Shown here in pieces: positions 35,851 to 45,047 of a stretch of DNA of 64,000 nt. Origin of the DNA: Nitrospirota bacterium. GTDB taxonomy: Bacteria; Nitrospirota; Thermodesulfovibrionia; UBA6902. The DNA is taken from the NCBI GenBank assembly GCA_016213945.1, contig JACQZF010000077.1, positions 1-64,000 of the forward strand. The letters run 5' to 3'. Under the pieces are notes generated by a model. That model was not told where the DNA came from and ran no database searches. It saw only the letters and a list, made by a program, of their open reading frames with translations. The position numbers and the translations under genes were made by a program. Each line of letters begins with the position of its first letter. The first letter of the stretch is position 1.

Positions 35851-36022
35851 TTATAAAAAATTAATATCACACAATGGTTGCTATTGCAATATCATGTCAT
35901 ATCAGTAGTTGGTGGTCATTAATTAGAAGTTACCCGACTACTGTCTACTTAGGCATTTGAATATTTTTATCCCCGCTTGTATTATAGAAAAGCTGATAAA
36001 TTGTTTTGAGAGGGTTTAGATC

Positions 36023-36898
36023 ATGAAAAAGGTTTTACGACTTGGCTTGCCCAAAGGAAGCCTGCAGGAATCGACACTGAAGCTTTTCAAAAAGGCCGGA
36101 TACAATGTGTCCGTTGACGCGCGTTCATATTATCCTGTTTTTGATGACATAGAGATCCAGGCGTTGCTCATCAGGGCGCAGGAGATGGCGCGTTATGTGG
36201 ATGACGGAGTGCTCGATGCCGGATTGACGGGAAAGGACTGGATACTGGAACAGGGCGCTGATGTGCACGAGGTCGCAGAGTTGAATTACGCGAAGGGCGG
36301 ATTGAGGCCTGTTAAATGGGTTGTCGCGGTCCCGAACGACTCAAAGATAAAAAGCATCAAAGACTTAAAAGGCAAGCGCATTGCAACGGAGCTTGTCTGT
36401 TTCACGAAAAAATATCTAAAGTCGCAGGGGGTCAAGGCTGATGTTGATTTCTCCTGGGGCGCGACAGAGGTAAAGCCACCGTATCTTGCCGACGCGATCG
36501 TGGAACTGACAGAGACAGGTTCTTCTCTAAGGGCAAATAACCTGAGGGTGATTGAGACTATTCTTGTATCAAGCACAAGGTTCATCGTCAACAAGAAGTC
36601 CTGGAAGGACAGATGGAAAAGGCAGAAGATGGAGAATATCGTGCTTTTGCTGAAGGGCGCGCTTTCCGCTGAAGAAAAGGTCGGCCTCAAAATGAACGTG
36701 CCTGAAAAATCCATGAAGAGGGTGATGACCCTCCTTTCCGCAATGCATTCCCCGACAATTTCCAAGCTTTCGGACAAAGGCTGGTATGCCCTTGAAGTTG
36801 TGATCGATGAAAAGACCGTGCGCGACATCATTCCAAAACTCAAGGCAGTCGGCGCGTCAGGAATCATCGAATATCCGTTAAATAAAGTTATACCGTAG
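36023..36898 (+). CDS. hisG: ATP phosphoribosyltransferase, long form
   Basis: First and feedback-controlled step of histidine synthesis. The 291 residues include [20 protein letters not shown] at the start, [20 protein letters not shown], and the PRPP-binding loop [18 protein letters not shown] near 157-174. The extra C-terminal domain (from about 215; [20 protein letters not shown]) marks the long form that needs no HisZ and is inhibited by histidine. GAGAGGGTTTAGATC precedes the ATG. Separate from hisD by about 10.5 kb. Confidence 0.96.
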   Translation: MKKVLRLGLPKGSLQESTLKLFKKAGYNVSVDARSYYPVFDDIEIQALLIRAQEMARYVDDGVLDAGLTGKDWILEQGADVHEVAELNYAKGGLRPVKWVVAVPNDSKIKSIKDLKGKRIATELVCFTKKYLKSQGVKADVDFSWGATEVKPPYLADAIVELTETGSSLRANNLRVIETILVSSTRFIVNKKSWKDRWKRQKMENIVLLLKGALSAEEKVGLKMNVPEKSMKRVMTLLSAMHSPTISKLSDKGWYALEVVIDEKTVRDIIPKLKAVGASGIIEYPLNKVIP

Positions 36899-36908
36899 TT
36901 TAAAATTT

Positions 36909-36937
36909 TGCAGGGGCATTTCATGAAATGCCCAGCA
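36909..36937 (+). terminator. Palindromic terminator after hisG
   Basis: GGGCATTTCATGAAATGCCC is a perfect 20-base palindrome inside GCAGGGGC...CCCAGC, followed by ATTTTTC. Confidence 0.6.
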
Positions 36938-36951
36938 TTTTTCATGGTCCA

Positions 36952-37764
36952 ATGGCAAAGCGTCTTATAAACATAATCCTCCTGATTATCTTTGTCATCC
37001 TTATCCTGCATTTTTTCTTCCGTGAATATATCGAGAGACGGATGCTGTACCACGCCGTGAACAAAATTGAAGCCACTCCCAAAAGCATTGACCTTGAGTA
37101 TGAAGACGTTGTCTTGACGACAAAGGACGGCGTTCAGATTGCCGGATGGTTTGTCCCTGCTGCAAAACCGAGGGCCACAATATTGTTTAGCCACGGCAAC
37201 GGTGGAAACATCAGCCACAGGCTTGAGAAGATAAGTATGTTCAATTATCTCAACCTGAACGTCCTCATCTTCGACTACCGGGGCTATGGGATGAGCAAAG
37301 GCAGGCCATCCGAGGAAGGACTCTACCTTGATGAAGAGGCAATGTATGATTACCTCGTGAATAAGAAAGGGTCAATTCCGCAGGAAATCATTGCATACGG
37401 TGAATCCCTCGGCGGGGCAGTTGCGATTGATCTGGCAGGCAAACATGAATTAGGCGGGCTGATCCTTGAAGGCAGTTTCACGTCAGTAAGAGATATGGCA
37501 AAGAAGTTTTTCCCTTTTGTCCCGCCTTCGGTCATTAAAAGCAGATATGACTCGCTGGGGAAAATAAAGAACATCAATGTCCCTAAATTGATATTCCACA
37601 GTGTCGATGACAATATTGTTCCCTTTGAGCAGGGTAAAATGCTTTTCGACGAAGCCCCTGACCCGAAAGAGTTTGTCCAGCTTCAGGGCGGGCACAATGA
37701 CGCCTTTCTTGTTTCGCAGGAACTGTTCATGGGGAAGATAGATTCATTTGCGGGCAGGATGTAA
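36952..37764 (+). CDS. Membrane-anchored alpha/beta hydrolase (Bem46/YfhR-like)
   Basis: A 270-residue protein with one N-terminal membrane helix (residues 5-24, IILLIIFVILILHFFF). The serine hydrolase fold shows FSHGNGGNISHRL (oxyanion region), DYRGYGMSKG, the nucleophile elbow GESLGG near 138-143, FHSVDDNIVPFEQG with the acid, and GGHNDAF with the His, so the triad is complete. S33/S9-like members of this group are esterases or peptidases of unknown substrate. The start at MAKRLIN is preferred over an ATG eight codons earlier, which lies in the hisG terminator. Confidence 0.85.
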   Translation: MAKRLINIILLIIFVILILHFFFREYIERRMLYHAVNKIEATPKSIDLEYEDVVLTTKDGVQIAGWFVPAAKPRATILFSHGNGGNISHRLEKISMFNYLNLNVLIFDYRGYGMSKGRPSEEGLYLDEEAMYDYLVNKKGSIPQEIIAYGESLGGAVAIDLAGKHELGGLILEGSFTSVRDMAKKFFPFVPPSVIKSRYDSLGKIKNINVPKLIFHSVDDNIVPFEQGKMLFDEAPDPKEFVQLQGGHNDAFLVSQELFMGKIDSFAGRM

Positions 37765-38025
37765 GGCGGGTTGTATTTTCAATTTGTGACAAGGAATACA
37801 AACATAATTCCTCTCAAGCGGTACTATTAAAGAAAGCTTGTTGTCGTGACATGATTGCGTTTAATTTTATGAAGATGAATTCATTGTGAACTCTTTTAAC
37901 TTCCAGCTCTCAACTTTTAACTTAATATACCGATTATAGAAATACTGGAGCAGGCTTTCATTGCTGCCAAAAGACTTTATATGAATGATAACACTCTTAA
38001 TGCATATGAGAATGTTCAAAATACA

Positions 38026-40635
38026 ATGAAGTATTTGAAATTATTCATTGTCATACTCGCTGTATCTTTCTTCGCAAGCGCCTGCGGAGGCGGCGGTGGA
38101 GGCGGCAGCAGTCCAGATACAATTGTACAGCCTGAAGTACCAGTAGTCCCTGAAGTACCTGTTGTACCTTCAGAACCTGTTGTACCTGAAGCATATACTG
38201 TCAGCGGAACGATTCATGCGGCGGCGGGTTCAGCGGTAGACAGTGATGTTAATGATCCGAATGCCCCTTACTCATCCAATGATAATTTTGCCGGCGCGCA
38301 GCCTATTCCCAATCCCGTTACATTAGGCGGTTATGTAAATGTGCCAGGGGCCGGGCCATCCGGCAGGTCATTCTCATCAGGAGATGTTTCGGATTTCTTC
38401 AAAGTCACCCTTGCCGCAGGACAGGCAATAACCCTCATAATTGCAAATCATCCGGCAGCCGACCTCGACCTTTTCCTGTATAAGGAAGACCAAACCCTGG
38501 CTGATTCATCTGAAAATGTAACTCAAACGGAATCTCTAACCGCGGCCTTGCAGGGCGTATACTTTATAGAAGTCCGCGCTTTTGCCGGCGCCTCTAACTA
38601 TACTCTTTTAATTGGCCAGGGCGGATCATCGCTTGCAGCCGGTGCTCTCAGCCTCAGCGATGAATTCGTCCCCGGAGAGTTAATCGTGAAATTTAATGAT
38701 CATTCGCTGTCCAAAGTCAATGCTTTCGGCCCGCAGGAATACGCGAAATCTCTTGGGCTGATACATAAAAAAGGCGGACGGGGACGCTCAATGCTGATGA
38801 GTATCGGGGACATACAGCAGCGGCAGCTTGCATTTAAAACACTTGGCATTCAAGACAGTGAAAGCGTTTCAGCCGTTACTGATAATGAGATAAAACGCAG
38901 GAAGGACACCCTCGAGATAATAAAGGCGCTGAGAAAGCGTTCCGACGTTCTTTATGCCGAACCCAACTACATCCGTCACGCATATGCCGTGCCGAATGAC
39001 ACATATTATCCAAGGCAGTGGAATTACCCTTTAATAAATGTTCCTTCTGCATGGGATATAACAACAGGCAGCAGCGATGTTATCGTCGGCGTAATTGACA
39101 CCGGCGTTCTCCTTAATCATCCTGACTTTCAAGGTCAGCTCGTCAGCGGTTATGATTTTATCAGTGATGCGGCCAATGCGCTTGACGGCGACGGGATTGA
39201 CAGCAACCCTGACGATTCCGGAGACAATCCTAACGGCGGCAGCAGTTTCCACGGCACACACGTGGCAGGCACTATTGCCGCGGCTTCAAACAATGCTGCG
39301 GGTGTTACGGGAATCGCATGGGGTGTGAAGATAATGCCTCTGCGCGTCCTCGGGCAGTTTGGCGGCACATCCTCCGATCTACAGCAGGCAGTGCTTTATT
39401 CCGCAGGGCTTCCCAATGACTCGGGGACATTGCCTGCAAATAAAGCGGATATTATTAACCTCAGCCTTGGCGGCGGAGGGTACTCGCAGTCTGAGCAGGA
39501 TGTCTTTACTCAGGCGCGGAATGCAGGGGTCATTATCGCCGCTGCTGCAGGTAATGAAAACGGCAGCACACTGTCTTATCCCGCATCATATGCAGGCGTA
39601 GTTTCGGTCAGCGCGGTGAATATAAATAAAGGCAGGGCCTCCTATTCAAATTACAATTCATTTGTGGACGTTGCCGCTCCCGGCGGAGACATGGGCGATA
39701 ATAACGGGGACGGCTATCCTGACGGAGTGTTTAGCACGAGTGGAGACGATTCGCAGCATCCTTTACAATATACATATAAGTTCCTCATGGGGACCTCAAT
39801 GGCAACTCCGCACGTGGCAGGTGTTGCCGCATTGATGAGATCCGTTGATCCGGGACTGACCCCCGCTCAGTTTGACAATCTGCTTGCAGGCGGACAACTT
39901 ACTGATGACCTGGGCACGACTGGAAGAGATAATCAGTTCGGCTACGGTTTGATAAACGCGTATAAGGCAGTTGTTGCTGTGGGCGGTGCATCAGCCAGTC
40001 CCTTTTTAGTCGCAAACCCGTCGTCTCTCAACCTCGGAAGATCTCTTGACAGCACCATACTGTCAGTTGAAAACGCACGCGGAGGGACGCTTGTCGTTAA
40101 TAGCCTCTCTGATGATCAAGTCTGGCTTACTATAAACGAATTGAGCGTAGATGCAAACAAACAGGGCACATACAGCGTAACAGTCAGCAGGAGCGGTCTT
40201 GCGGACGGCACCTATACAGCCTCGATAACGGTTGCTTCATCAGCAAACAGCGTTACCGTGCCGGTTATAATGCAGGTCAGCAATATCAGCGCTGCCGCTG
40301 AAGCAGGCCATCATTATGTGTTATTGCTGGATCCAAACACTAATGCCACAGTGAAAGAAATTGCAGTAAGCGCAAACAACGGCGTATACAGTTATACTTT
40401 TTCCAATGTTGCAAGCAATACATACCGCATCCTTGCAGGCACTGATTTTAACAATGACGGTCTGATCTGTGACGCGGGCGAATCCTGCGGTTCATATCTG
40501 ACCCTGGACCAGCCTATTTCGGTTACGGTTAGCGGTTCTCTCACGGGGCTTGATTTTTCCACAGGGTTCAACCCGGTTCATTCAGTGTCATCCGGCCCCG
40601 GCATATCGCCCGTGCGGCGTACTGTTTCAAAATAA
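38026..40635 (+). CDS. Subtilisin-like serine protease lipoprotein
   Basis: A protein of 869 residues. The lipobox FFASAC is followed by a Gly tract and a Pro/Val linker with PEVPVVPEVPVVP repeats, a pre-peptidase C-terminal-like domain (about 85-205), a fervidolysin-type propeptide (GELIVKFNDHSLSKVNAFGP to VLYAEPNYI), and the S8 catalytic domain with Asp in GVIDTGVLLNHPDF, His in FHGTHVAGTIAAAS and Ser in GTSMATPHVAGVAALM. Two beta domains close the protein. Start chosen at the ATG before KYLKLFIV, giving a proper signal; the frame extends 15 codons upstream. The PrcB-like lipoprotein gene follows after 16 bases. Confidence 0.88.
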   Translation: MKYLKLFIVILAVSFFASACGGGGGGGSSPDTIVQPEVPVVPEVPVVPSEPVVPEAYTVSGTIHAAAGSAVDSDVNDPNAPYSSNDNFAGAQPIPNPVTLGGYVNVPGAGPSGRSFSSGDVSDFFKVTLAAGQAITLIIANHPAADLDLFLYKEDQTLADSSENVTQTESLTAALQGVYFIEVRAFAGASNYTLLIGQGGSSLAAGALSLSDEFVPGELIVKFNDHSLSKVNAFGPQEYAKSLGLIHKKGGRGRSMLMSIGDIQQRQLAFKTLGIQDSESVSAVTDNEIKRRKDTLEIIKALRKRSDVLYAEPNYIRHAYAVPNDTYYPRQWNYPLINVPSAWDITTGSSDVIVGVIDTGVLLNHPDFQGQLVSGYDFISDAANALDGDGIDSNPDDSGDNPNGGSSFHGTHVAGTIAAASNNAAGVTGIAWGVKIMPLRVLGQFGGTSSDLQQAVLYSAGLPNDSGTLPANKADIINLSLGGGGYSQSEQDVFTQARNAGVIIAAAAGNENGSTLSYPASYAGVVSVSAVNINKGRASYSNYNSFVDVAAPGGDMGDNNGDGYPDGVFSTSGDDSQHPLQYTYKFLMGTSMATPHVAGVAALMRSVDPGLTPAQFDNLLAGGQLTDDLGTTGRDNQFGYGLINAYKAVVAVGGASASPFLVANPSSLNLGRSLDSTILSVENARGGTLVVNSLSDDQVWLTINELSVDANKQGTYSVTVSRSGLADGTYTASITVASSANSVTVPVIMQVSNISAAAEAGHHYVLLLDPNTNATVKEIAVSANNGVYSYTFSNVASNTYRILAGTDFNNDGLICDAGESCGSYLTLDQPISVTVSGSLTGLDFSTGFNPVHSVSSGPGISPVRRTVSK

Positions 40636-40651
40636 ATTTAGAGGGGGTCAG

Positions 40652-41191
40652 ATGTTGCGCATGAGAAGATTCGTGGCGTACATGCTTGCCGTATTGCTTA
40701 CGGGCTGTTTTCTTCCCGGAATAAGCAGTCAGGTAACAACAATAAACGCCTCTCTCATTTACAGCAACTCAATATGCAACAGCTTTGAAAGTGCACCCGC
40801 TGCAACTTTTATCTCTGATGCTGAGGCCTATTCCCGGATATACGGAAGATTGCGCAAACACATCATCGGAATTGAAAACGACAAAGCCCCGGAAGTTGAC
40901 TTTACCGCTGAAAATATACTGCTTGTTGAAATGGGACAGCGTTCAACTGCTGGCCATGAAATCGGCCTTGCTGGAAATGCCGTTTCTGTGAGTAATGCTA
41001 TTGCTGATGTTAAAATTTCCTGGATTGAACCAAGGGAAGTCTACGTCACGGCGCAGGTCATAACAAGTCCCTGCGTTATTATTAAACTGCCGAAAGGGAA
41101 TTATTCGCATGTTAGGATATCGGATCAGAACAACAAGGTGAGGGTGGAACTTGATGTCCCGGTACAAGGAGCCGCCGATGCGAAGCATTGA
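40652..41191 (+). CDS. PrcB-like lipoprotein, subtilase partner
   Basis: A 179-residue lipoprotein (AVLLTGCFLPG). The mature part ends with a PrcB C-terminal-like domain: VDFTAENILLVEMGQRSTAG, HEIGLAG, EVYVTAQVITSPCVIIKLPK. In Treponema denticola, PrcB is a lipoprotein that stabilises the subtilisin-like protease PrtP, so the pairing with the upstream subtilase fits. GAGGGGGTCAG precedes the ATG; the longer open frame lies inside the protease gene and is not used. Confidence 0.78.
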   Translation: MLRMRRFVAYMLAVLLTGCFLPGISSQVTTINASLIYSNSICNSFESAPAATFISDAEAYSRIYGRLRKHIIGIENDKAPEVDFTAENILLVEMGQRSTAGHEIGLAGNAVSVSNAIADVKISWIEPREVYVTAQVITSPCVIIKLPKGNYSHVRISDQNNKVRVELDVPVQGAADAKH

Positions 41192-41205
41192 AGAATTCTT
41201 TTCAT

Positions 41206-41385
41206 TTATGCCAACGGCTTGAACATGTGCTTGCCAGCCCCGCAGACCGGGCATTTCCAGTCTTCGGGAAGATCTTCAAATATGGTTCCCGGCGGAATCT
41301 TTCCTTTTCTGTCACCTTTATCAGGATTATAAATATACCCGCAATTTACAGTTTGACACTGCCACATCTCTTCCGTTTTTGCCAT
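41206..41385 (-). CDS. Rubredoxin-like protein
   Basis: A 59-residue single-domain iron protein, [20 protein letters not shown] and so on, with the first ligand pair C-x4-C (CQTVNC) and the second [27 protein letters not shown] is the classic second-half signature. The first pair is spaced by four residues instead of the usual two, a known variant group. AAGGAGATTAAT before this ATG decides the start over one five codons up. Cytoplasmic electron carrier, often for oxygen or peroxide reduction. Confidence 0.9.
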   Translation of the reverse strand: MAKTEEMWQCQTVNCGYIYNPDKGDRKGKIPPGTIFEDLPEDWKCPVCGAGKHMFKPLA

Positions 41386-41415
41386 ATTAATCTCCTTCAT
41401 ATGAATAGTGATAGT

Positions 41416-41556
41416 TAATTAGAGTCTGTTTATAAACTATTGAAAGTCTCAATCGTATGTCATTCCCGCAAGCGAAGCGCGTCGGGAACCCTTCCGGAAA
41501 GATTCCGGACAAGCCGGAATGACAGAACCAGCGAGTTTATAAACAGACTCTAATTA
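41416..41556. mobile_element. 141-bp MITE-like element with 22-bp perfect terminal inverted repeats
   Basis: TAATTAGAGTCTGTTTATAA-AC at 41416-41437 is the exact reverse complement of 41535-41556. Between the arms lies a GTCATTCC palindromic element (41459-41525). No coding capacity. The outer arms are unlike the other repeats of the window; a short AT target duplication is possible but not clear. Confidence 0.6.
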
Positions 41557-41559
41557 TAC

Positions 41560-43350
41560 CTATTTAAATATCTCCTGTAACAGATCTTCGACAGGTTTCT
41601 GCCCGCGCGGAGTTTTATCTCCTTCTGCTCCTTTTTGTTTTTTTAACAGCTTATCAAGCGCCTTCCCGACCTCTTTCTCCAATACCCGTCCCCCCGCTTT
41701 TGCAATATCAACGGTATAAGAGGGATTTGAAAAAGTCCCTGAGATCTTCAAAGGGATATCACCCCAGCCTTTGTCGTCTTTTATATATTTCGCAACACCA
41801 GATCCCATTGCCTTTTTAGTGAGACTGGGTGAAAGTTTTAGATCAACAGCGAGATCGAGGGTTTCATCAAGGCCGATGTTGCCCGAAGGGTCCATTGCGA
41901 TATCGTCAGAGGAGAAGACGCTTTCAAGATGGGCAACGCTGTTTCTGACGGTCACTTCACCGTTTGCCTGTTTCAGGTTTATTGTTTCCAGCTCTTTTAT
42001 GTTGAGAAACTGTGACAGCCCCCTGGTTATTTGAGCGCCCGTGATCTTTCCGTCTCTGATGTTAAAATCTCCGTCTGCAATTAAATTCTTCTTGATGCTT
42101 TCAGGCGCTGTGCCTGAGCCGTTTAATTTAAGATTCAAAGAGAGGAGCCCGAAGACCGTGCCCTTTGCCTTCGGGGAGAAAGAGTTTACAACTTCATCCG
42201 CGTGAAGGGAATCAATATTGGCTGAAAGGTTGTAAGCGTATCCCGGCTTTGAAAGGTCAATCGTGCTGTTGACATTTAATTTCCCCTTTCCTGCAACGGC
42301 GGTCATTTTTACAATCTCAAGTTTACTGTCTTTGAGCAGGTACTTAGTGTGAAAATCGTTCATCGTCAGGTCCCTGTATTTCGCAGAGGATATCTTTATT
42401 TCCCCGCCGGATTTCAGGGAATCAAATTTTTTGGGCATACCAGTTATATTAAAATTCGCTGAATAATTTCCCGACAGGACCAGCCCGTTCATGTCAACGA
42501 CAGACGTGAGCAGTTTCTGTAAATCAGCGGACTTTGTGTCCGGCATCGAAACGGCAATATTGATCTCAGGTTCCTTCCTGAAGTTTTTGACATCACCGGT
42601 TAGCGAGACGGGCACCTCCTGTATTTTAAGGTCTGCTTTATCTATGCGAATATCACCTGGTGAAAGATTTACGTCCGCAGCATATTTCAGCGCCGCATTT
42701 AGATCTCTGATGGGCTTCCTCGAAGGTGTCCCAAAAATAATCTCACTAAGCTTCAGATCAATATTCCCGGTAGAAGATAATTGTGTCCCGTCAGTGCTTT
42801 TAATATTCGAATCAATTGCAAAAGAACCCCTTGTATCAGGCAGCGCCTTTGTCGAATCAACAAAGGAAAACCCAGCATCTTTGATCGAGATATTCTTTAC
42901 GAGCAGGGAAATCGGGAGCCCTTTTGCCGCCGCATCCTGTTTCTCTTCTTTGCCTGCCTGCTGCTTCTCTTTTTCCCCGATGCCCTCAAAATTGAAGCTG
43001 CCTTTATTGTCACGAATGATCCTGATCTCAGGAGACAATAATTTCAGTTCATCAACAATTACTTTCCTGGAAAGAATAGGCAGCAGTTGGAATTTAAGAA
43101 TGAAATCTTTGCATTTTACGAAATCACTTTTTCCATCCGTCTCTTTTATTGCAAAATCTTTTATGTCAATACCTCTAAACAGGCTGATGTTAACCTCTCC
43201 GATGCTTATCTTCCGGTTTAATGCCTGTTCAGCATACGGCACGAGAAAAGCTTTGACTTTTTCCGGCGTGACGTAGGTTTTAATTAATACAACAAATGAA
43301 ATAATAATGACTGCTGTTACGACAATAATTATTGTCAGGATTTTCTTCAT
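41560..43350 (-). CDS. AsmA-family protein
   Basis: A 596-residue inner-membrane-anchored periplasmic protein. One N-terminal helix (ILTIIIVVTAVIIISFVVLI) is followed by TYVTPEKVKAFLVPYAEQAL and RKISIGEVNISLFRGIDIKD, the AsmA N-terminal pattern, long beta-helical repeats, and the AsmA C-terminal region (GDFNIRDGKITGAQITRGLS, GSGVAKYIKDDKGWGDIPLK). A Lys/Glu linker interrupts at about 125-140. AsmA-like proteins are linked to phospholipid transport and outer-membrane assembly. The stop lies four bases from the MITE-like element. Confidence 0.85.
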   Translation of the reverse strand: MKKILTIIIVVTAVIIISFVVLIKTYVTPEKVKAFLVPYAEQALNRKISIGEVNISLFRGIDIKDFAIKETDGKSDFVKCKDFILKFQLLPILSRKVIVDELKLLSPEIRIIRDNKGSFNFEGIGEKEKQQAGKEEKQDAAAKGLPISLLVKNISIKDAGFSFVDSTKALPDTRGSFAIDSNIKSTDGTQLSSTGNIDLKLSEIIFGTPSRKPIRDLNAALKYAADVNLSPGDIRIDKADLKIQEVPVSLTGDVKNFRKEPEINIAVSMPDTKSADLQKLLTSVVDMNGLVLSGNYSANFNITGMPKKFDSLKSGGEIKISSAKYRDLTMNDFHTKYLLKDSKLEIVKMTAVAGKGKLNVNSTIDLSKPGYAYNLSANIDSLHADEVVNSFSPKAKGTVFGLLSLNLKLNGSGTAPESIKKNLIADGDFNIRDGKITGAQITRGLSQFLNIKELETINLKQANGEVTVRNSVAHLESVFSSDDIAMDPSGNIGLDETLDLAVDLKLSPSLTKKAMGSGVAKYIKDDKGWGDIPLKISGTFSNPSYTVDIAKAGGRVLEKEVGKALDKLLKKQKGAEGDKTPRGQKPVEDLLQEIFK

Positions 43351-43539
43351 AATCCCTCCTTTGTACTAATAAACTTTACCATTAAGCAGATGCCTGTTCA
43401 AGGGGTATCGTTTTGGCTGCCGCTCTCAATGCAGCGTGGTATGAAGTAATAATGTTTATTTCACTATTATGTTAATTGACAGGGTATGAATTTAGTGGTA
43501 TTGAAATTATGTAGATATGAAATACGAAAAGGTGTCTTA

Positions 43540-43851
43540 ATGGGAGCCAGAGGTTTTGACAGGATTAATGTACTGATTGCTGTAAAGATAAATTGTCATA
43601 ATAGGACGTATGACGGCACGGTGATAAACCTTTCCGAGAGCGGGATGCTTATCAGGATAAATCAAATATCTTCTCTTATAAACTCACATATCGAAATCTC
43701 CATAACTTTAGAGGAAGAAATGTTAAACCTTTACGGCAGGCTGGTCAGACAGGAAGATATCAGCGGTTATTATAATGGCATTGGTGTTGAGATTATAAAT
43801 CCACCTCAAAAATACCTGGATTTTATTGACAGCCTTATAGCTGTCTTGTAA
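43540..43851 (+). CDS. PilZ-domain protein
   Basis: A 103-residue single-domain c-di-GMP-binding candidate. The two binding motifs are present: RGFDR (RxxxR) at residue 4 and NLSESGMLI (N/D-x-S-x2-G) near 30. The remainder is the PilZ barrel with a C-terminal helix (PPQKYLDFIDSLIAVL). Start taken at the ATG before GARGFD, with AAGGTG nearby; an upstream in-frame ATG adds 18 residues. The partner process is unknown; the pilus ATPase pair at 11-13 kb is one possible target in this genome. Confidence 0.82.
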   Translation: MGARGFDRINVLIAVKINCHNRTYDGTVINLSESGMLIRINQISSLINSHIEISITLEEEMLNLYGRLVRQEDISGYYNGIGVEIINPPQKYLDFIDSLIAVL

Positions 43852-43872
43852 CCTCGTGGATGCTTCCAGCAA

Positions 43873-43924
43873 TGACTCCTGTTTAACTTGTTAATTCACT
43901 GCACCCTGAATACAGGAGTTCTTT
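43873..43924 (+). terminator. Weak inverted repeat after PilZ gene
   Basis: GACTCCTGT and ACAGGAGTTCTTTATT pair across a 30-base loop. Long loop makes termination uncertain. Confidence 0.35.
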
Positions 43925-44009
43925 ATTGGGAAATGGCAACAGCATGCCGATAAACAGGCCTATGCGAGGCTTTCCATAATTTTTAAATAAAAGTTAAAAT
44001 ATTCCAATT

Positions 44010-44954
44010 ATGTTTACAGCGATGAACGCGGCGAAATTAAGATTTTGCTTGACCCCGGTTATTTTTTTTCTGCTGTTATCATCAGGATGTGTGAAAGAAG
44101 AGACCCCGAAGAAGGTCAGTCTTACAAAAAAGACGGTTGAACCGTCAGGGGCCGTTGATTCTACGCCGCCTGACACCCTCTGGTTCGGATTTGACCTCAG
44201 GCTCGGGCCAAAAGAAGACGTAAGGATTTACCTGCCATTTCTTAAATATCTTGAAACTGAAACGGGCAGGCATTTCCGAATTAAATTTTCCGGAAAATAT
44301 GAGGACACGGTTGAAGACCTCGGCAAAGGCGTTACCCACTTCGCGGCGGTCGGAACTCTCAGTTATGTTATAGGCGAGGCCAGGTACGGGATCAAGTATC
44401 TGGCAAGCGGGGTCAATAAGGAAGGCGATACGACATATAATTCAATAATCTTTTCAGCGCCCGATAGCAAGGTCCATGATTTAAAGGATTTGAAAGGGAA
44501 ATGTTTTGCATTCGGAGCGAGGATGTCAACACAGGGACACCTGATACCGAGGAAGATGTTAGAGGACGAAGGCGTCACCCTCAATGATCTCGGCAAGTAT
44601 ATCTATACAGGCTCTCATCTTGACACCCTGAAAATGGTCCTAAACGGAGAGTGTGACGCAGGAGGTATCCAGGACGCGCTCGCAAAAAGATTGTCCTCCG
44701 AAGGGAAGATAAAGATCTTGAAAATTTCAGAGCCGTATCCAAGCAGCCTCATTGCTTATAATAATTCTGTGGACAGTAAAACGGTTGAGGCCGTCAGGTC
44801 CGCCCTCCTTGCGTTTGAACCAGTGGGAAAGCATAAAGCTGTGCTTGAGGATTGGGACAAAACAGAGATGCCCCTGGGCTTTACGAAAGTTAACGAGCTT
44901 GAGATGGAAAAAGTCAAAGCCCTGGCAAGGGAATATGGACTGCTGAAGGAATGA
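44010..44954 (+). CDS. PhnD/PstS-like substrate-binding lipoprotein
   Basis: A 314-residue lipoprotein (lipobox LLLSSGC) with the phosphate/phosphite/phosphonate-type solute-binding fold: TLWFGFDLRLGPKEDVRIYL, FLKYLETETG, the loop THFAAVGTLSYVIGEARYGI, and LKDLKGKCFAFGARMSTQGH with the conserved Ser/Thr ligand turn. No ABC permease or ATPase is near; instead a histidine kinase and NtrC regulator follow. Such stand-alone binding proteins next to kinases commonly act as the sensor input, as in PhnD-like/two-component sets. The ligand is not predictable. Confidence 0.8.
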   Translation: MFTAMNAAKLRFCLTPVIFFLLLSSGCVKEETPKKVSLTKKTVEPSGAVDSTPPDTLWFGFDLRLGPKEDVRIYLPFLKYLETETGRHFRIKFSGKYEDTVEDLGKGVTHFAAVGTLSYVIGEARYGIKYLASGVNKEGDTTYNSIIFSAPDSKVHDLKDLKGKCFAFGARMSTQGHLIPRKMLEDEGVTLNDLGKYIYTGSHLDTLKMVLNGECDAGGIQDALAKRLSSEGKIKILKISEPYPSSLIAYNNSVDSKTVEAVRSALLAFEPVGKHKAVLEDWDKTEMPLGFTKVNELEMEKVKALAREYGLLKE

Positions 44955-44956
44955 AG

Positions 44957-45038
44957 ATTAAACACAGAGACACGGAGGAAAGAAAACTTCTTATCTTCTT
45001 AATTTCTTTTCTCTGTGTCTCTGTGACTCTGTGGTTAA
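44957..45038. repeat. CACAGAG inverted-pair repeat
   Basis: AAACACAGAGACACGGAGGA and TCTCTGTGTCTCTGTGACTC then TGTGGTTAATT, between the binding protein and kinase genes. Confidence 0.7.
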
Positions 45039-45047
45039 TTTTTTAAA

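Larger units (their letters stand above)
35530..36022. other. Gene-free stretch with repeat pair and a gene fragment
   Basis: It holds a CACAGAG inverted pair (35559-35664), then on the minus strand a 48-codon open stretch (about 35704-35850) reading KSGKTPWQEGSRDVVKRTKG and AGNFKNLKAELEGTFSNVKI before its stop; it has no good start and looks like the tail of a lost gene. The rest up to hisG is AT-rich and probably holds the hisG promoter. Confidence 0.55.

Noticed and set aside
40550-40651. N-terminal extension of the PrcB-like protein
   Set aside because: It overlaps the end of the protease gene in another frame; the ATG at 40652 has a strong ribosome site and gives a proper lipoprotein signal.
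43925-43960. Sigma-54-like words TGGCA and ATGCC before the binding lipoprotein gene
   Set aside because: The spacing between GG and GC is one base short of the required distance.
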